DNA of 10,316 bases, from positions 1-10,316 of the forward strand of contig JBCCDG010000148.1 of the NCBI GenBank assembly GCA_039030915.1, read 5' to 3'. A program made the position numbers and the translations under genes. Under the pieces are notes generated by a model. The model did no database searches. It was not told where the DNA came from and was given only the letters and a program-made list of their open reading frames with translations. Below, in pieces: positions 1-6,473 of this stretch. The DNA is from Thermohalobaculum sp039030915 (lineage in GTDB: Bacteria > Pseudomonadota > Alphaproteobacteria > Rhodobacterales > Rhodobacteraceae). Position 1 is the stretch's first letter. Each line of letters opens with the position of its first letter.

Positions 1-1
1 C

Positions 2-1297
2 AACGCGTCGGAGTTTCCGGCGAGCATCCCGACCTTTGCCCACTACCTTCGCCGCGCCGGCTACCGCACCTGCCTGTCGGGCAAGATGCATTTCGTCGGG
101 CCCGATCAGCTTCACGGCTTCGAGGAGCGGCTGACGACCGACATCTACCCGGCCGACCATGCCTGGACCCCGGACTGGGAGCTGCCGGACGAGCGGATCG
201 ACAGCTTTTATCACAACATGGATGCGGTCACGAATGCGGGCGTCGCGGCGACGACCTTCCAGATCGAGTATGACGAGGAGACGGCCTTCTTCGCGCGGCG
301 GCGGATCTTCGAGTACCGCATGGAGAAGGTCGCGCCGTTCTGCATGGTCGTGAGCTTCATCCACCCGCACGACCCCTATGTCGCGCGGCCGGAATGGTGG
401 GATCTTTACGATCACGACGCCATCGAGATGCCGGCGAACACCGAGGCGACCGATCCGCATTCCCGCCGGATCATGCGCGGCATCGAAGCGGATGTGAAAG
501 CGCCGACCGAGGCGCAAATCCGCAACGCGCGCCACGCCTATTTCGCCAACATCTCGTACTTCGACGCGAAGGTCGGCTCGGTGATCCAGGCGTTGAAGGA
601 GTCCGATCAGCTCGACAATACCGTGGTCATCGTGACGGCCGACCACGGCGACATGCTGGGCGAGCGTGGCCTCTGGTACAAGATGACGTTCTTCGAGCAC
701 TCTGCCCGCGTGCCGCTGATCATCGCCGGGCCGGGCGTCATGCAGGGCAACAACACCAACCCCTGCTCCCTCGTTGATCTCGTGCCCACCTTCCTCGATC
801 TGGGCGGCGTGGAGGCAGAAGCGATCGGCGCGCCGCTCGACGGCCGCTCGCTCTGGCCCGAAGCGCGGGGGGAGGACCCGGCGGAGGGGGAGGCCATCGG
901 CGAATACTGTGCCGAGCTCGCGTCCCATCCCGTCTTCATGATCCGGCGCGGGCAGTTCAAATACATCCATTGCGATGTCGACCCGCCCCAGCTCTTCGAT
1001 CTGGAGGCCGATCCCCACGAGCTCGTCAATCTCGCTGGCGATGCCGCCCATGCCAATCTAGCCGCATCTTTTGCCGCCGAGGTGGCGGAGCGCTGGGACA
1101 GCGAGGCGATCCGCCAGAACGTCATCGCCACGCAGAAGCAACGCCGCGCGGTGCATGCCGCGATGGAGGCGGGCGCCCTCACCTCATGGGACTATGCGCC
1201 GAGGCGCGACGCTTCGAACGAGTTCGTGCGCAACCACGTGCCCTATGGCGATGCCCTCAATCGGATGCAGTATCCGCTGCCGGATCAATCGGAATGA
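2..1297 (+). CDS. betC: Choline-sulfatase-like sulfatase, 5' end missing
   Basis: A sulfatase of the alkaline-phosphatase superfamily, closest by eye to choline-sulfatase, which hydrolyses choline-O-sulfate to choline and sulfate in the cytoplasm. The frame is open from base 2, so the gene begins left of the window. About 431 codons remain of a family length near 500. Seen: a GKMHFVGPDQLHGF segment (around 80-120) typical of choline-sulfatases, the metal-site motif TADHGDMLGERG (around 640-675), and a C-terminal part (about 1090-1290) resembling the choline-sulfatase C-terminal domain, with WDSEAIR and a tail ending RMQYPLP. The catalytic Cys/Ser-x-Pro-x-Arg motif that becomes formylglycine would lie in the missing N-terminus. 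The stop overlaps the next start in ATGA (1294-1297), so it is probably cotranscribed with SDR1. The family is clear. The substrate is inferred; another sulfate ester is possible given the neighbours. Confidence 0.88.
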   Translation, partial: NASEFPASIPTFAHYLRRAGYRTCLSGKMHFVGPDQLHGFEERLTTDIYPADHAWTPDWELPDERIDSFYHNMDAVTNAGVAATTFQIEYDEETAFFARRRIFEYRMEKVAPFCMVVSFIHPHDPYVARPEWWDLYDHDAIEMPANTEATDPHSRRIMRGIEADVKAPTEAQIRNARHAYFANISYFDAKVGSVIQALKESDQLDNTVVIVTADHGDMLGERGLWYKMTFFEHSARVPLIIAGPGVMQGNNTNPCSLVDLVPTFLDLGGVEAEAIGAPLDGRSLWPEARGEDPAEGEAIGEYCAELASHPVFMIRRGQFKYIHCDVDPPQLFDLEADPHELVNLAGDAAHANLAASFAAEVAERWDSEAIRQNVIATQKQRRAVHAAMEAGALTSWDYAPRRDASNEFVRNHVPYGDALNRMQYPLPDQSE

Positions 1298-2070
1298 GCC
1301 GGAGACTGCCGGGCAAGACTGCCTTCGTCACCGGTGGCTGCGGGGGTATCGGCCGCGCCATCTGTACCCGTTTCGCGGCCGAGGGCGCGCGCGTGATCGC
1401 CGCCGATCTCGGCGATTGGGCCGATCCGCCCGAGGGGGTGGAACGCCGCCGCTACGACGTGACGGACGAGGCTGGGGCCGCCTCCGCCTTCGCCCGGCTC
1501 GACGCTGAATGGGATAGTCTCGACATCCTCGTCAACGCGGCCGGGATCGAGATCGAGAAGACCATCGAGGAGACAAGCCTCGAGGAATGGAACCGAAGTT
1601 TCGCGGTCAACGTGACCGGCACCTTCCTGACTGCGAAGCACGCCCTGCCGCTGCTGCGGAAATCCGCGGGCGCCAGCGTCATCAATTTCGGCTCCTATGA
1701 CGGCTTCATCGCCGATCCGGGCCTTGCAGCGTATTGCGCGACCAAGGGGGCGGTGCATGCGCTGACCCGTGCGATGGCCTGCGATCACGGGCCCGAAGGC
1801 ATCCGCGTCAACGCCGTCTGCCCGGGCTATGTCGACACGCCCATGCTTCAGAGCTTTTTCACAGGCGAGGGTTCGGGCGGCGGCGGGCGCAGCCTTGGCG
1901 AGCTGCAGCAGGCCGTTCGCGACGTGCATCCCATGCGCACCTACGGCACGCCCGAGGACATCGCCAATCTCGTCCTCTGGCTCGCCTCCGACGAAGCACG
2001 CTACGCGGCCGGTCAGCTCTGGGTCCTCGACGGCGGCCTCTCCGCCCAGGTTCAGCAGATGCGCCTATGA
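1294..2070 (+). CDS. Short-chain dehydrogenase/reductase (SDR1)
   Basis: A classical SDR of 258 residues, the usual length, expected to oxidise or reduce an alcohol/ketone with NAD(H) in the cytoplasm. Seen: the glycine-rich TGGCGGIG at residues 13-20, Asp38 at the end of the second strand (favours NAD over NADP), NAAG at 81-84, Asn106, and the catalytic set Ser134, Tyr147 and Lys151 (YCATK). A PGYVDTPM segment follows the active site and the protein ends after a LDGGLS motif. The start was chosen at 1294 because it gives the standard N-terminus (MSRRLPGKTAFVTGG) and overlaps the sulfatase stop by four bases, a sign of translational coupling. A longer reading of this frame upstream lies inside the sulfatase gene and is not needed. 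The substrate cannot be read from the sequence; coupling to the sulfatase suggests a hydroxyl-bearing desulfation product or a later intermediate. Confidence 0.9.
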   Translation: MSRRLPGKTAFVTGGCGGIGRAICTRFAAEGARVIAADLGDWADPPEGVERRRYDVTDEAGAASAFARLDAEWDSLDILVNAAGIEIEKTIEETSLEEWNRSFAVNVTGTFLTAKHALPLLRKSAGASVINFGSYDGFIADPGLAAYCATKGAVHALTRAMACDHGPEGIRVNAVCPGYVDTPMLQSFFTGEGSGGGGRSLGELQQAVRDVHPMRTYGTPEDIANLVLWLASDEARYAAGQLWVLDGGLSAQVQQMRL

Positions 2071-2078
2071 CGACGCCC

Positions 2079-2543
2079 TCATGCCCTCACGGCCCTGCAC
2101 TGAAAGCAGTTGTTCGCCGCCGATCGGATGTCGACGAAGGCAACCTCCGGCGTGTCGAGCAGATCGCCTATCCGGTCCGGCAGCGACGCCGTCACCTTGA
2201 CCGACCCGGTGCCGTAGATGATCCGCTCCTCCGCATCGTAGCCGCGCACGATGTAGGTGGGCGAGGTCAGCAGTTCGGGAACCGCGTCGTTCGCTTCCGC
2301 CGGCGCGCAGGGCTCAGCGCAGATATAGAGCGGGCCGCGCTCCGCATAGGGCTGGTTCGTGCTGAAGGGCGTGTAGGCGATCAGCAGGCACTCCGCCCCC
2401 TTCCTGATGTTGCGGAGGCAATGCCGGCAGCCGACTGTGCCGTCGGCGATCTGCCGTTCTGGGAGCCGGCCATTCGCGTCGCGACACCCGGCCTGGAAGG
2501 CCCGCACCTCATGGGTCGGGAGCGGCAGGAACTTGAAGCGCAT
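2079..2543 (-). CDS. DUF1203 family protein
   Basis: A 154-residue protein matching the DUF1203 pattern as I know it: an N-terminus like MRFKFLPLPTHEVRAFQAG, then a PER-x-I-x-DG segment, a CRHCL motif (Cys39, Cys42), a PYAERGP segment with C-x3-C (Cys75, Cys79), YIVRGYDAEERIIYGTG, and a C-terminal RSAANNCFQCR (Cys146, Cys149). The paired cysteines could bind a metal or form disulfides, but the family function is not known to me. There is no signal peptide or membrane segment. A GAGGAG ribosome site (2555-2550 on the minus strand) lies six bases before the ATG, supporting this start. It converges on SDR1, with only eight bases between stops, and diverges from the BKACE gene. It interrupts an otherwise plus-strand catabolic run, so it is probably not part of that pathway. 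Confidence 0.85.
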   Translation of the reverse strand: MRFKFLPLPTHEVRAFQAGCRDANGRLPERQIADGTVGCRHCLRNIRKGAECLLIAYTPFSTNQPYAERGPLYICAEPCAPAEANDAVPELLTSPTYIVRGYDAEERIIYGTGSVKVTASLPDRIGDLLDTPEVAFVDIRSAANNCFQCRAVRA

Positions 2544-2632
2544 CTGGATCTCCTCATTGCTGTCGCCCCAGTTTGGCGCGCGCGGCGGGCGAGAACGACC
2601 CGGATCCTGCGGTCGCTGAGAAGGAGGACCTC
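2544..2632. promoter_or_regulatory. Divergent intergenic region, DUF1203 / BKACE operon
   Basis: These 89 bases separate two genes read outward, so at least one promoter on each strand is expected here or just inside the neighbouring gene. I see the two ribosome sites at its edges but no convincing -35/-10 pair or operator palindrome. The promoter role is inferred from gene arrangement only. Confidence 0.4.
2621..2627 (+). promoter_or_regulatory. Strong ribosome binding site for BKACE
   Basis: AAGGAGG lies five bases before the ATG at 2633. It decides the start in favour of this ATG over a TTG at 2573 in the same frame, whose extra 20 residues have no family counterpart and no ribosome site. 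Confidence 0.85.
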
Positions 2633-3571
2633 ATGGCCAAACCGGTGATCATCACTTGCGCGGTCACGGGCGGCATCCACACGCCGACCATGTCGCCGCA
2701 TCTGCCCGTCACGCCCGACGACATCGCGCGGGAGAGTATCGGGGCGGCGGAGGCGGGCGCCTCCATCATCCATCTCCACGCGCGCCACACCGATCCCGAG
2801 ATCTGGGGCAAGCCCGATCACCGGCCCGAGACTTTCATGCAGTTCCTGCCCCGCATCAAACAGTCGAGCGACGCGGTGGTGAACGTCTCCACCGGCGCGG
2901 GCCTCGGCATGAGCATGGACCAACGCCTCGCCGCCGCGACCTCCGCCAGCCCCGAGATGGCGTCGCTCAACATGGGCAGCATGAATTTCGGGATCTTCCC
3001 GCTGCTCGAGAAGCACAGCGAGTGGAAGTCGCCCTGGGAGCCCGAGTTCCTCGGCATGACCCGCGACTTCATCTTCCCCAACACCTTCGCCACCATCGAG
3101 TATGCGCTCAAGAACCTGGGCGAGGCACATGGCACGAAGTTCGAGTTCGAGTGCTACGATCTCGGCCATCTCTACAACCTCGCCTGGTTCGTGGACAAAG
3201 GCCTCGTGAAGCCGCCCTTCTTCATCCAGATGATCTTCGGGATCCTGGGCGGCATGGGGGCGGAGCTCGACCATCTCTTCCACCTGCACCGCACGGCGGA
3301 GCGGCTGTTCGGCGATGGCTACGAATGGTCGGTGCTGGCCGCCGGGCGCAACCAGATGGCCTTTGCCACGCAGGCCGCGATGCTGGGCGGCAACCTCCGC
3401 GTCGGCCTCGAAGACAGCCTCTATATCGGCAAGGGGGAGCTTGCGACCTCCAACGCGCAACAGGTCACGCGCATCCGCAGCATCGTCGAGAATCTCGGCC
3501 TCACCGTCGCCACGCCCGCCGAGGCCCGCGCCCGCCTCGGCCTTAAGGGCGGCGACGCGGTGGGCTTCTAG
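2633..3571 (+). CDS. Beta-keto acid cleavage enzyme (BKACE, DUF849 family)
   Basis: A 312-residue TIM-barrel enzyme of the BKACE family, named after 3-keto-5-aminohexanoate cleavage enzyme. The family reacts a beta-keto acid with acetyl-CoA to give acetoacetate and a new acyl-CoA. Seen: TGGIHTPTMSPHLPVTP near the N-terminus (12-28), the zinc-binding HLHAR (His47, His49), a GAGLGMSMDQRL segment, FEFECYDLGHLYNL (170-183), and VGLEDSLYIGKG with Glu260 as the likely third zinc ligand. Arg256 and Asp261 occupy the places of substrate-handling residues in the characterised enzyme. Length is normal and all these elements are present. The GIHTP version of the first loop is found in a subgroup often annotated only as a 3-keto-5-aminohexanoate cleavage protein. 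SDR2 starts on the base after its stop, so the two are surely cotranscribed. A nearby HADH-like dehydrogenase would fit a 3-dehydrocarnitine-type substrate; that is inference. Confidence 0.92.
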   Translation: MAKPVIITCAVTGGIHTPTMSPHLPVTPDDIARESIGAAEAGASIIHLHARHTDPEIWGKPDHRPETFMQFLPRIKQSSDAVVNVSTGAGLGMSMDQRLAAATSASPEMASLNMGSMNFGIFPLLEKHSEWKSPWEPEFLGMTRDFIFPNTFATIEYALKNLGEAHGTKFEFECYDLGHLYNLAWFVDKGLVKPPFFIQMIFGILGGMGAELDHLFHLHRTAERLFGDGYEWSVLAAGRNQMAFATQAAMLGGNLRVGLEDSLYIGKGELATSNAQQVTRIRSIVENLGLTVATPAEARARLGLKGGDAVGF

Positions 3572-4327
3572 ATGGGGATCCTCGACGATCGGGTCGCCGT
3601 CGTCACCGGCGGCAGCCGGGGCATCGGCCGCGCGGTTGTCGAAGCCTTCGCAGCCGAGGGCGCCAAGGTCATGACCTGCGGCCGCGGGGATCGGCCCGAG
3701 GATCTGCCCCCCGCCATCGGCTGGTACACCGCAGACATCGCCGACCCGGCCGCGGTCGGGGCGTTGCGTGACGAAACCACCCGCGCCTTCGGCCTCGCCA
3801 CGATCCTGGTGAACAATGCGGGCGTGCAGGTCGAGAAATCCGTGACCGACAGCACCGATGCCGATTGGGACAGCGTGATCGGCATCAACTGCCGGGGTGT
3901 CTTCAATGCCTGCCGCGCCTTCCTGCCAGGGATGGCGGCGGGCGGAGCCATCGTGAACATCGGCTCGATCTCGGGCAACGCGGCAGACCCGGCCATGGCG
4001 CTCTACAACGCGTCCAAAGCCTTCGTGCACGGCCTCACCCGCTCCATCGCCGTCGACCATGGGCCCGCCGTGCGCTGTAACGCGGTCTCTCCGGGCTGGA
4101 TCATGACGGGCATGGCGGATGCGGCCTTCGCCGTCGCCCGCGATCCTGCCGCGGCCGAGGCCGATGCCGTCCGCCGCCACGCCGCCGGCCGGTTCGGTGC
4201 GCCCGAAGATATCGCCGGCGCAGCCCTCTGGCTCGTCTCCCCTGCCGCTGGCTTCGTCACGGGCCAGTGCATCACCGTCGACGGCGGGCTCACCGCCGCA
4301 TCACCGCTCCAACCGGGATTGTTCTGA
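3572..4327 (+). CDS. Short-chain dehydrogenase/reductase (SDR2)
   Basis: A classical SDR of 251 residues. Seen: TGGSRGIG at 12-19, Arg38 just after the second strand (GRGDRPED, which may favour NADP, unlike SDR1 with Asp38), NNAG at 81-84, Asn106, and catalytic Ser132, Tyr145 and Lys149 (YNASK). SPGWIMTGM and a C-terminal GQCITVDGGLT are standard. It begins immediately after the BKACE stop with no gap, and its TGA overlaps the next ATG by one base (TGATG at 4325-4329). It therefore sits in the middle of a tight three-gene unit. No separate ribosome site is visible beyond GC-rich coding sequence, so translation probably relies on coupling. The likely job is oxidation or epimerisation of a hydroxy acid that feeds or leaves the cleavage enzyme; the substrate is unknown. 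Confidence 0.9.
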   Translation: MGILDDRVAVVTGGSRGIGRAVVEAFAAEGAKVMTCGRGDRPEDLPPAIGWYTADIADPAAVGALRDETTRAFGLATILVNNAGVQVEKSVTDSTDADWDSVIGINCRGVFNACRAFLPGMAAGGAIVNIGSISGNAADPAMALYNASKAFVHGLTRSIAVDHGPAVRCNAVSPGWIMTGMADAAFAVARDPAAAEADAVRRHAAGRFGAPEDIAGAALWLVSPAAGFVTGQCITVDGGLTAASPLQPGLF

Positions 4328-5247
4328 TGACCACCACCGCCGTTCTCGGCGCCGGCGTGATCGGCGCAAGCTGGACCGCCCTCTTCCTCGCCGCCGGCCG
4401 CCGCGTCCGCGTGCATGACCCGGCACCCGATGCCGAAGCCAACGTGCGCGCCTATGTCGAGACCGCCTGGCCGCAGCTCGAGCGCCTCGGCCTTACCTGG
4501 CGGGGTGAGGCCGATGCGATGACCTTCCACGCCGACCCGGCCGAGGCGGTCGCCGATGCGATCTTCGTGCAGGAAAGTGTGCCGGAGCGCGTCGAGATCA
4601 AACACGCCCTCTACGCTGCGATCGAAGACGCGCTTCCCCCCGACGCCGTCATCGCCTCCTCCGCGTCGGGGCTGACGCTCAGCGAGATGCAGGAGGGTTG
4701 GCGGGCCCCGTCGCGCTTCGTCCTCGGCCACCCCTTCAACCCGCCGCATCTGATCCCGCTGGTCGAGGTGATGGGCAACGACCGCACCGATCCCACGGCT
4801 GTCACCGCGGCGGAGGCGTTCTACCGCAGCGTCGGCAAGGTCACGATCCGCGTCGAGAAGGAGGTGCCCGGCCATGTCGCCAATCGCCTGCAGGCCGCAC
4901 TCTGGCGCGAAGCGATCCATCTGGTGCTTGAGGGTGTGGCGAGCGTCGAGGACGTGGACAAAGCGGTCTGGGCGGGCCCCGGTCTGCGCTGGGCCGCGAT
5001 GGGGCCGACGATGCTCTTCCATCTAGGCGCTGGCGAAGGGGGGCTCGCCGCCTTCTGCGACCGCTACGGGCCAAGCTTCAACCGCTGGTGGGACGATCTC
5101 GGCTCGCCCCGCATGGACGAGACGACTGCGACCCGCCTGACCGAGGGCGTCAGTTCAGCCTGCGATGCGGCCTCCCAATCGACGCTCTCGGGCAAGCGCG
5201 ATGCCCTGATCCTCGCGATGCTGCAGGCCACCCAGAACCTACGCTGA
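4327..5247 (+). CDS. 3-hydroxyacyl-CoA dehydrogenase-like hydroxyacid dehydrogenase (carnitine / L-gulonate dehydrogenase type)
   Basis: A 306-residue, two-domain NAD-dependent dehydrogenase. Seen: the Rossmann motif GAGVIG (8-13) with Asp31 closing the second strand (NAD), SSASGLTLSEM (111-121), and the family active-site stretch GHPFNPPHLIPLVEV with His135 and Glu147 twelve residues apart. Then comes VANRLQAALWREA, which opens the C-terminal helical domain, and GPGLRWAAMGP. The short length and this last segment place it with free-acid dehydrogenases such as L-carnitine 3-dehydrogenase or L-gulonate 3-dehydrogenase rather than fatty-acid oxidation enzymes. It has no C-terminal thioesterase domain, which some carnitine dehydrogenases carry. 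The ATG overlaps the SDR2 stop by one base; an upstream start in the same frame would lie inside SDR2. With the BKACE it could form an oxidise-then-cleave pair. The exact substrate is inferred. Confidence 0.88.
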   Translation: MTTTAVLGAGVIGASWTALFLAAGRRVRVHDPAPDAEANVRAYVETAWPQLERLGLTWRGEADAMTFHADPAEAVADAIFVQESVPERVEIKHALYAAIEDALPPDAVIASSASGLTLSEMQEGWRAPSRFVLGHPFNPPHLIPLVEVMGNDRTDPTAVTAAEAFYRSVGKVTIRVEKEVPGHVANRLQAALWREAIHLVLEGVASVEDVDKAVWAGPGLRWAAMGPTMLFHLGAGEGGLAAFCDRYGPSFNRWWDDLGSPRMDETTATRLTEGVSSACDAASQSTLSGKRDALILAMLQATQNLR

Positions 5248-5404
5248 GCCAAGCAGCACGCCGAGCGCCATTCAGCCGTCGTCGTCGGGCTCGACCCGGC
5301 GATCCAAGGACCTTCAATCACCGGACGATGCCGCTTGATCCCCCGGTCGAGACCGGGGGACGACAGGGGCAACCGTTGTGCACCCGCGCGCGAGGCGGGG
5401 CGTC
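5248..5404. other. Convergent intergenic region
   Basis: This gap lies between the stop of the plus-strand dehydrogenase and the stop of the minus-strand uronate-dehydrogenase-like gene. It contains the paired hairpins described separately and no gene. Transcription from both sides should end here, but neither hairpin is followed by a clear run of T on either strand. Confidence 0.7.
5284..5360. repeat. Two-arm palindromic intergenic element, copy A
   Basis: There are two hairpins about 40 bases apart. The first (5284-5300) has a six-base stem, including one G-T pair, around CTCGA. The second has a nine-base stem (5339-5347 with 5352-5360) around a CGAG loop. The GGGCTCGACCCGG and CCCCCGGTCGAGACC cores, and the flanking GATCCA and GGACGAC, resemble the dispersed palindromes common between alphaproteobacterial genes, often of the form GTCATTGCCGGG...CCCGGGGATGAC. 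The position between converging genes fits a bidirectional terminator or RNA-stabilising role; that is inference. A similar element lies at 6377-6440. Confidence 0.65.
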
Positions 5405-6247
5405 TCAGCCCTTCTTGCGCTCGTCCACGATGCCCATCGCCGCCATCGGGCTTTGGCCGAGCGGGATCGAGGCGAAGGGGCCGCCATGGCAGCGCTGGCC
5501 GAGGTCTTGCGGATCGGCAGCCTCGGCCTCCGCCAGGATCGCCTCGGCGAAGTGCTCACCATTGTCCTTAGGTCGATAGCCGAGATGGCGCGCCGCCGAG
5601 TTGTCCACCGGGCAGCGGTCGTTGTCGGAGACGCCGTAGACGATGCTGAACCCCGTCACTGCCGTGTCGATCGACCGCGTCACAAGCTGCACGAGATCGT
5701 CATAGCTCAGATAGCTGCCGAGGGCGCGGGCATTGGTCGGTTGGGTGCAGGAGAGAATGCGCAGGCATACGGCCTCGATGCCGCGCTTCTCCCAATACAT
5801 CCGCCCCAGATCCTCCGTGAAGCATTTGGCGAGGCCGTAGAACGTGTCAGGCCGGTGGGGCACGTCGATGCCGATGGCCTCCATCTTGTCATACATCCCG
5901 ACGGCGTGGATCGAGCTTGCATAGATCACCCGGCGCACCCCGTGTCTGTGGGCCGCTTCCCACACATTGTAGGAGCCGACGAAGTTGGGCCCCAGAAGCT
6001 CCGGGAAGGGGCGCTCATCCACGATGGCGCCGAAATGAACGACCATGTCAGCGCCCGCCAGCAGCGGCTCGATGGCGGCGAAATCGGCGAGATCGGCCTG
6101 CACGAAACGCTCCCCAGGATAGGTCTCGCCCACCCCTTCGGCGATATCTGTCGAAAGGAGGCTATCGGCCATCTTCGACAGCGGCTCGCGGAGGTAGGAG
6201 CCGAGCCTGCCGGCCGCGCCGGTAAGGACGATCTTGCCGAGTTTCAT
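5405..6247 (-). CDS. NAD-dependent epimerase/dehydratase family protein, uronate-dehydrogenase-like
   Basis: An extended SDR of 280 residues resembling uronate dehydrogenase (about 265 residues), which oxidises the C1 of D-galacturonate or D-glucuronate to the aldarolactone with NAD. Seen: TGAAGRLG (9-16) with Gly10, Gly13 and Gly16, Asp34 (NAD), and VVHFGAIVDERPF (69-81). Further on are YASSIHAVGMY (109-119), the catalytic Tyr137 and Lys141 (FYGLAKCFTEDLGRMY), a LRILSCTQP stretch and YRPKDNGEHFAEAI near the C-terminus. Known Udh proteins have SSNHTIGYY and KPKDNAEAF at the last-named places, so the match is good but not identical. GAGGTG (6258-6253, minus strand) is five bases before the ATG and supports the start. 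It lies downstream of otnI on the same strand but 226 bases away, so it may have its own promoter. The substrate could be a uronate or another aldose or aldonic acid; the call is to family level. Confidence 0.82.
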   Translation of the reverse strand: MKLGKIVLTGAAGRLGSYLREPLSKMADSLLSTDIAEGVGETYPGERFVQADLADFAAIEPLLAGADMVVHFGAIVDERPFPELLGPNFVGSYNVWEAAHRHGVRRVIYASSIHAVGMYDKMEAIGIDVPHRPDTFYGLAKCFTEDLGRMYWEKRGIEAVCLRILSCTQPTNARALGSYLSYDDLVQLVTRSIDTAVTGFSIVYGVSDNDRCPVDNSAARHLGYRPKDNGEHFAEAILAEAEAADPQDLGQRCHGGPFASIPLGQSPMAAMGIVDERKKG

Positions 6248-6473
6248 GGGAGCACCTCGATTGGCCGTAAGAGAAGGAGTGGATGCGACGGTCGCCGACG
6301 GGCGACAGTTTCACCCCGTCCCGAGAGATGCCAGTGAAATCCCGTGGCGCGTAGGGGCCAAACATCTGTCGCGGTCATGCCCGGGCCCGACCCGGGCATC
6401 CATCCCAACCGCGCCGGATTGCCCGGTCGAGCCCGACAATGACGTGGACTGGTCATTGAGGCCCCGGCCGACC
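6248..6473. other. Intergenic region between otnI and the uronate-dehydrogenase-like gene
   Basis: This is a 226-base gap between two minus-strand genes. It holds the palindromic element at 6377-6440 and, nearer the downstream gene, about 130 bases where a promoter for that gene would lie. I see no small gene and no clear promoter boxes. Confidence 0.55.
6377..6440. repeat. Two-arm palindromic intergenic element, copy B
   Basis: The first arm is a perfect nine-base stem, ATGCCCGGG (6377-6385) with CCCGGGCAT (6391-6399), around CCCGA. The second arm (6418-6440, ATTGCCCGG...CCCGACAAT) is a similar hairpin with two mismatches. Flanking GGTC before and GACG after complete the shape typical of alphaproteobacterial intergenic palindromes. 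It follows the stop of otnI on the minus strand and could end or attenuate transcription or protect the otn mRNA 3' end. That role is inferred. Its partner at 5284-5360 has the same two-hairpin layout. Confidence 0.7.

Noticed and set aside
1734..2648. A 304-codon open frame on the plus strand across SDR1 and DUF1203
   Set aside because: It is out of frame with SDR1 and antisense to DUF1203, is rich in Arg, and has no domain.
2381..4180. A 599-codon open frame on the minus strand
   Set aside because: It lies antisense to BKACE and SDR2 and runs into DUF1203 in another frame. Its composition (Arg, Gly, Ala, His, Asp rich, no motif) is typical of an antisense shadow in GC-rich DNA.
4003..5022. 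A 339-codon open frame on the minus strand
   Set aside because: It is antisense to SDR2 and the HADH-like gene, both of which have full family motifs. It has no recognisable domain.
5339..5360. Rho-independent terminator between the converging blocks
   Set aside because: The stem is strong, but no run of T follows on either strand, so I list it as a palindromic repeat with only a possible terminator role.
5378..6337. A 319-codon open frame on the plus strand
   Set aside because: It covers the uronate-dehydrogenase-like gene in antisense. The minus-strand protein has a complete NAD site and Tyr/Lys pair, so this is a shadow.
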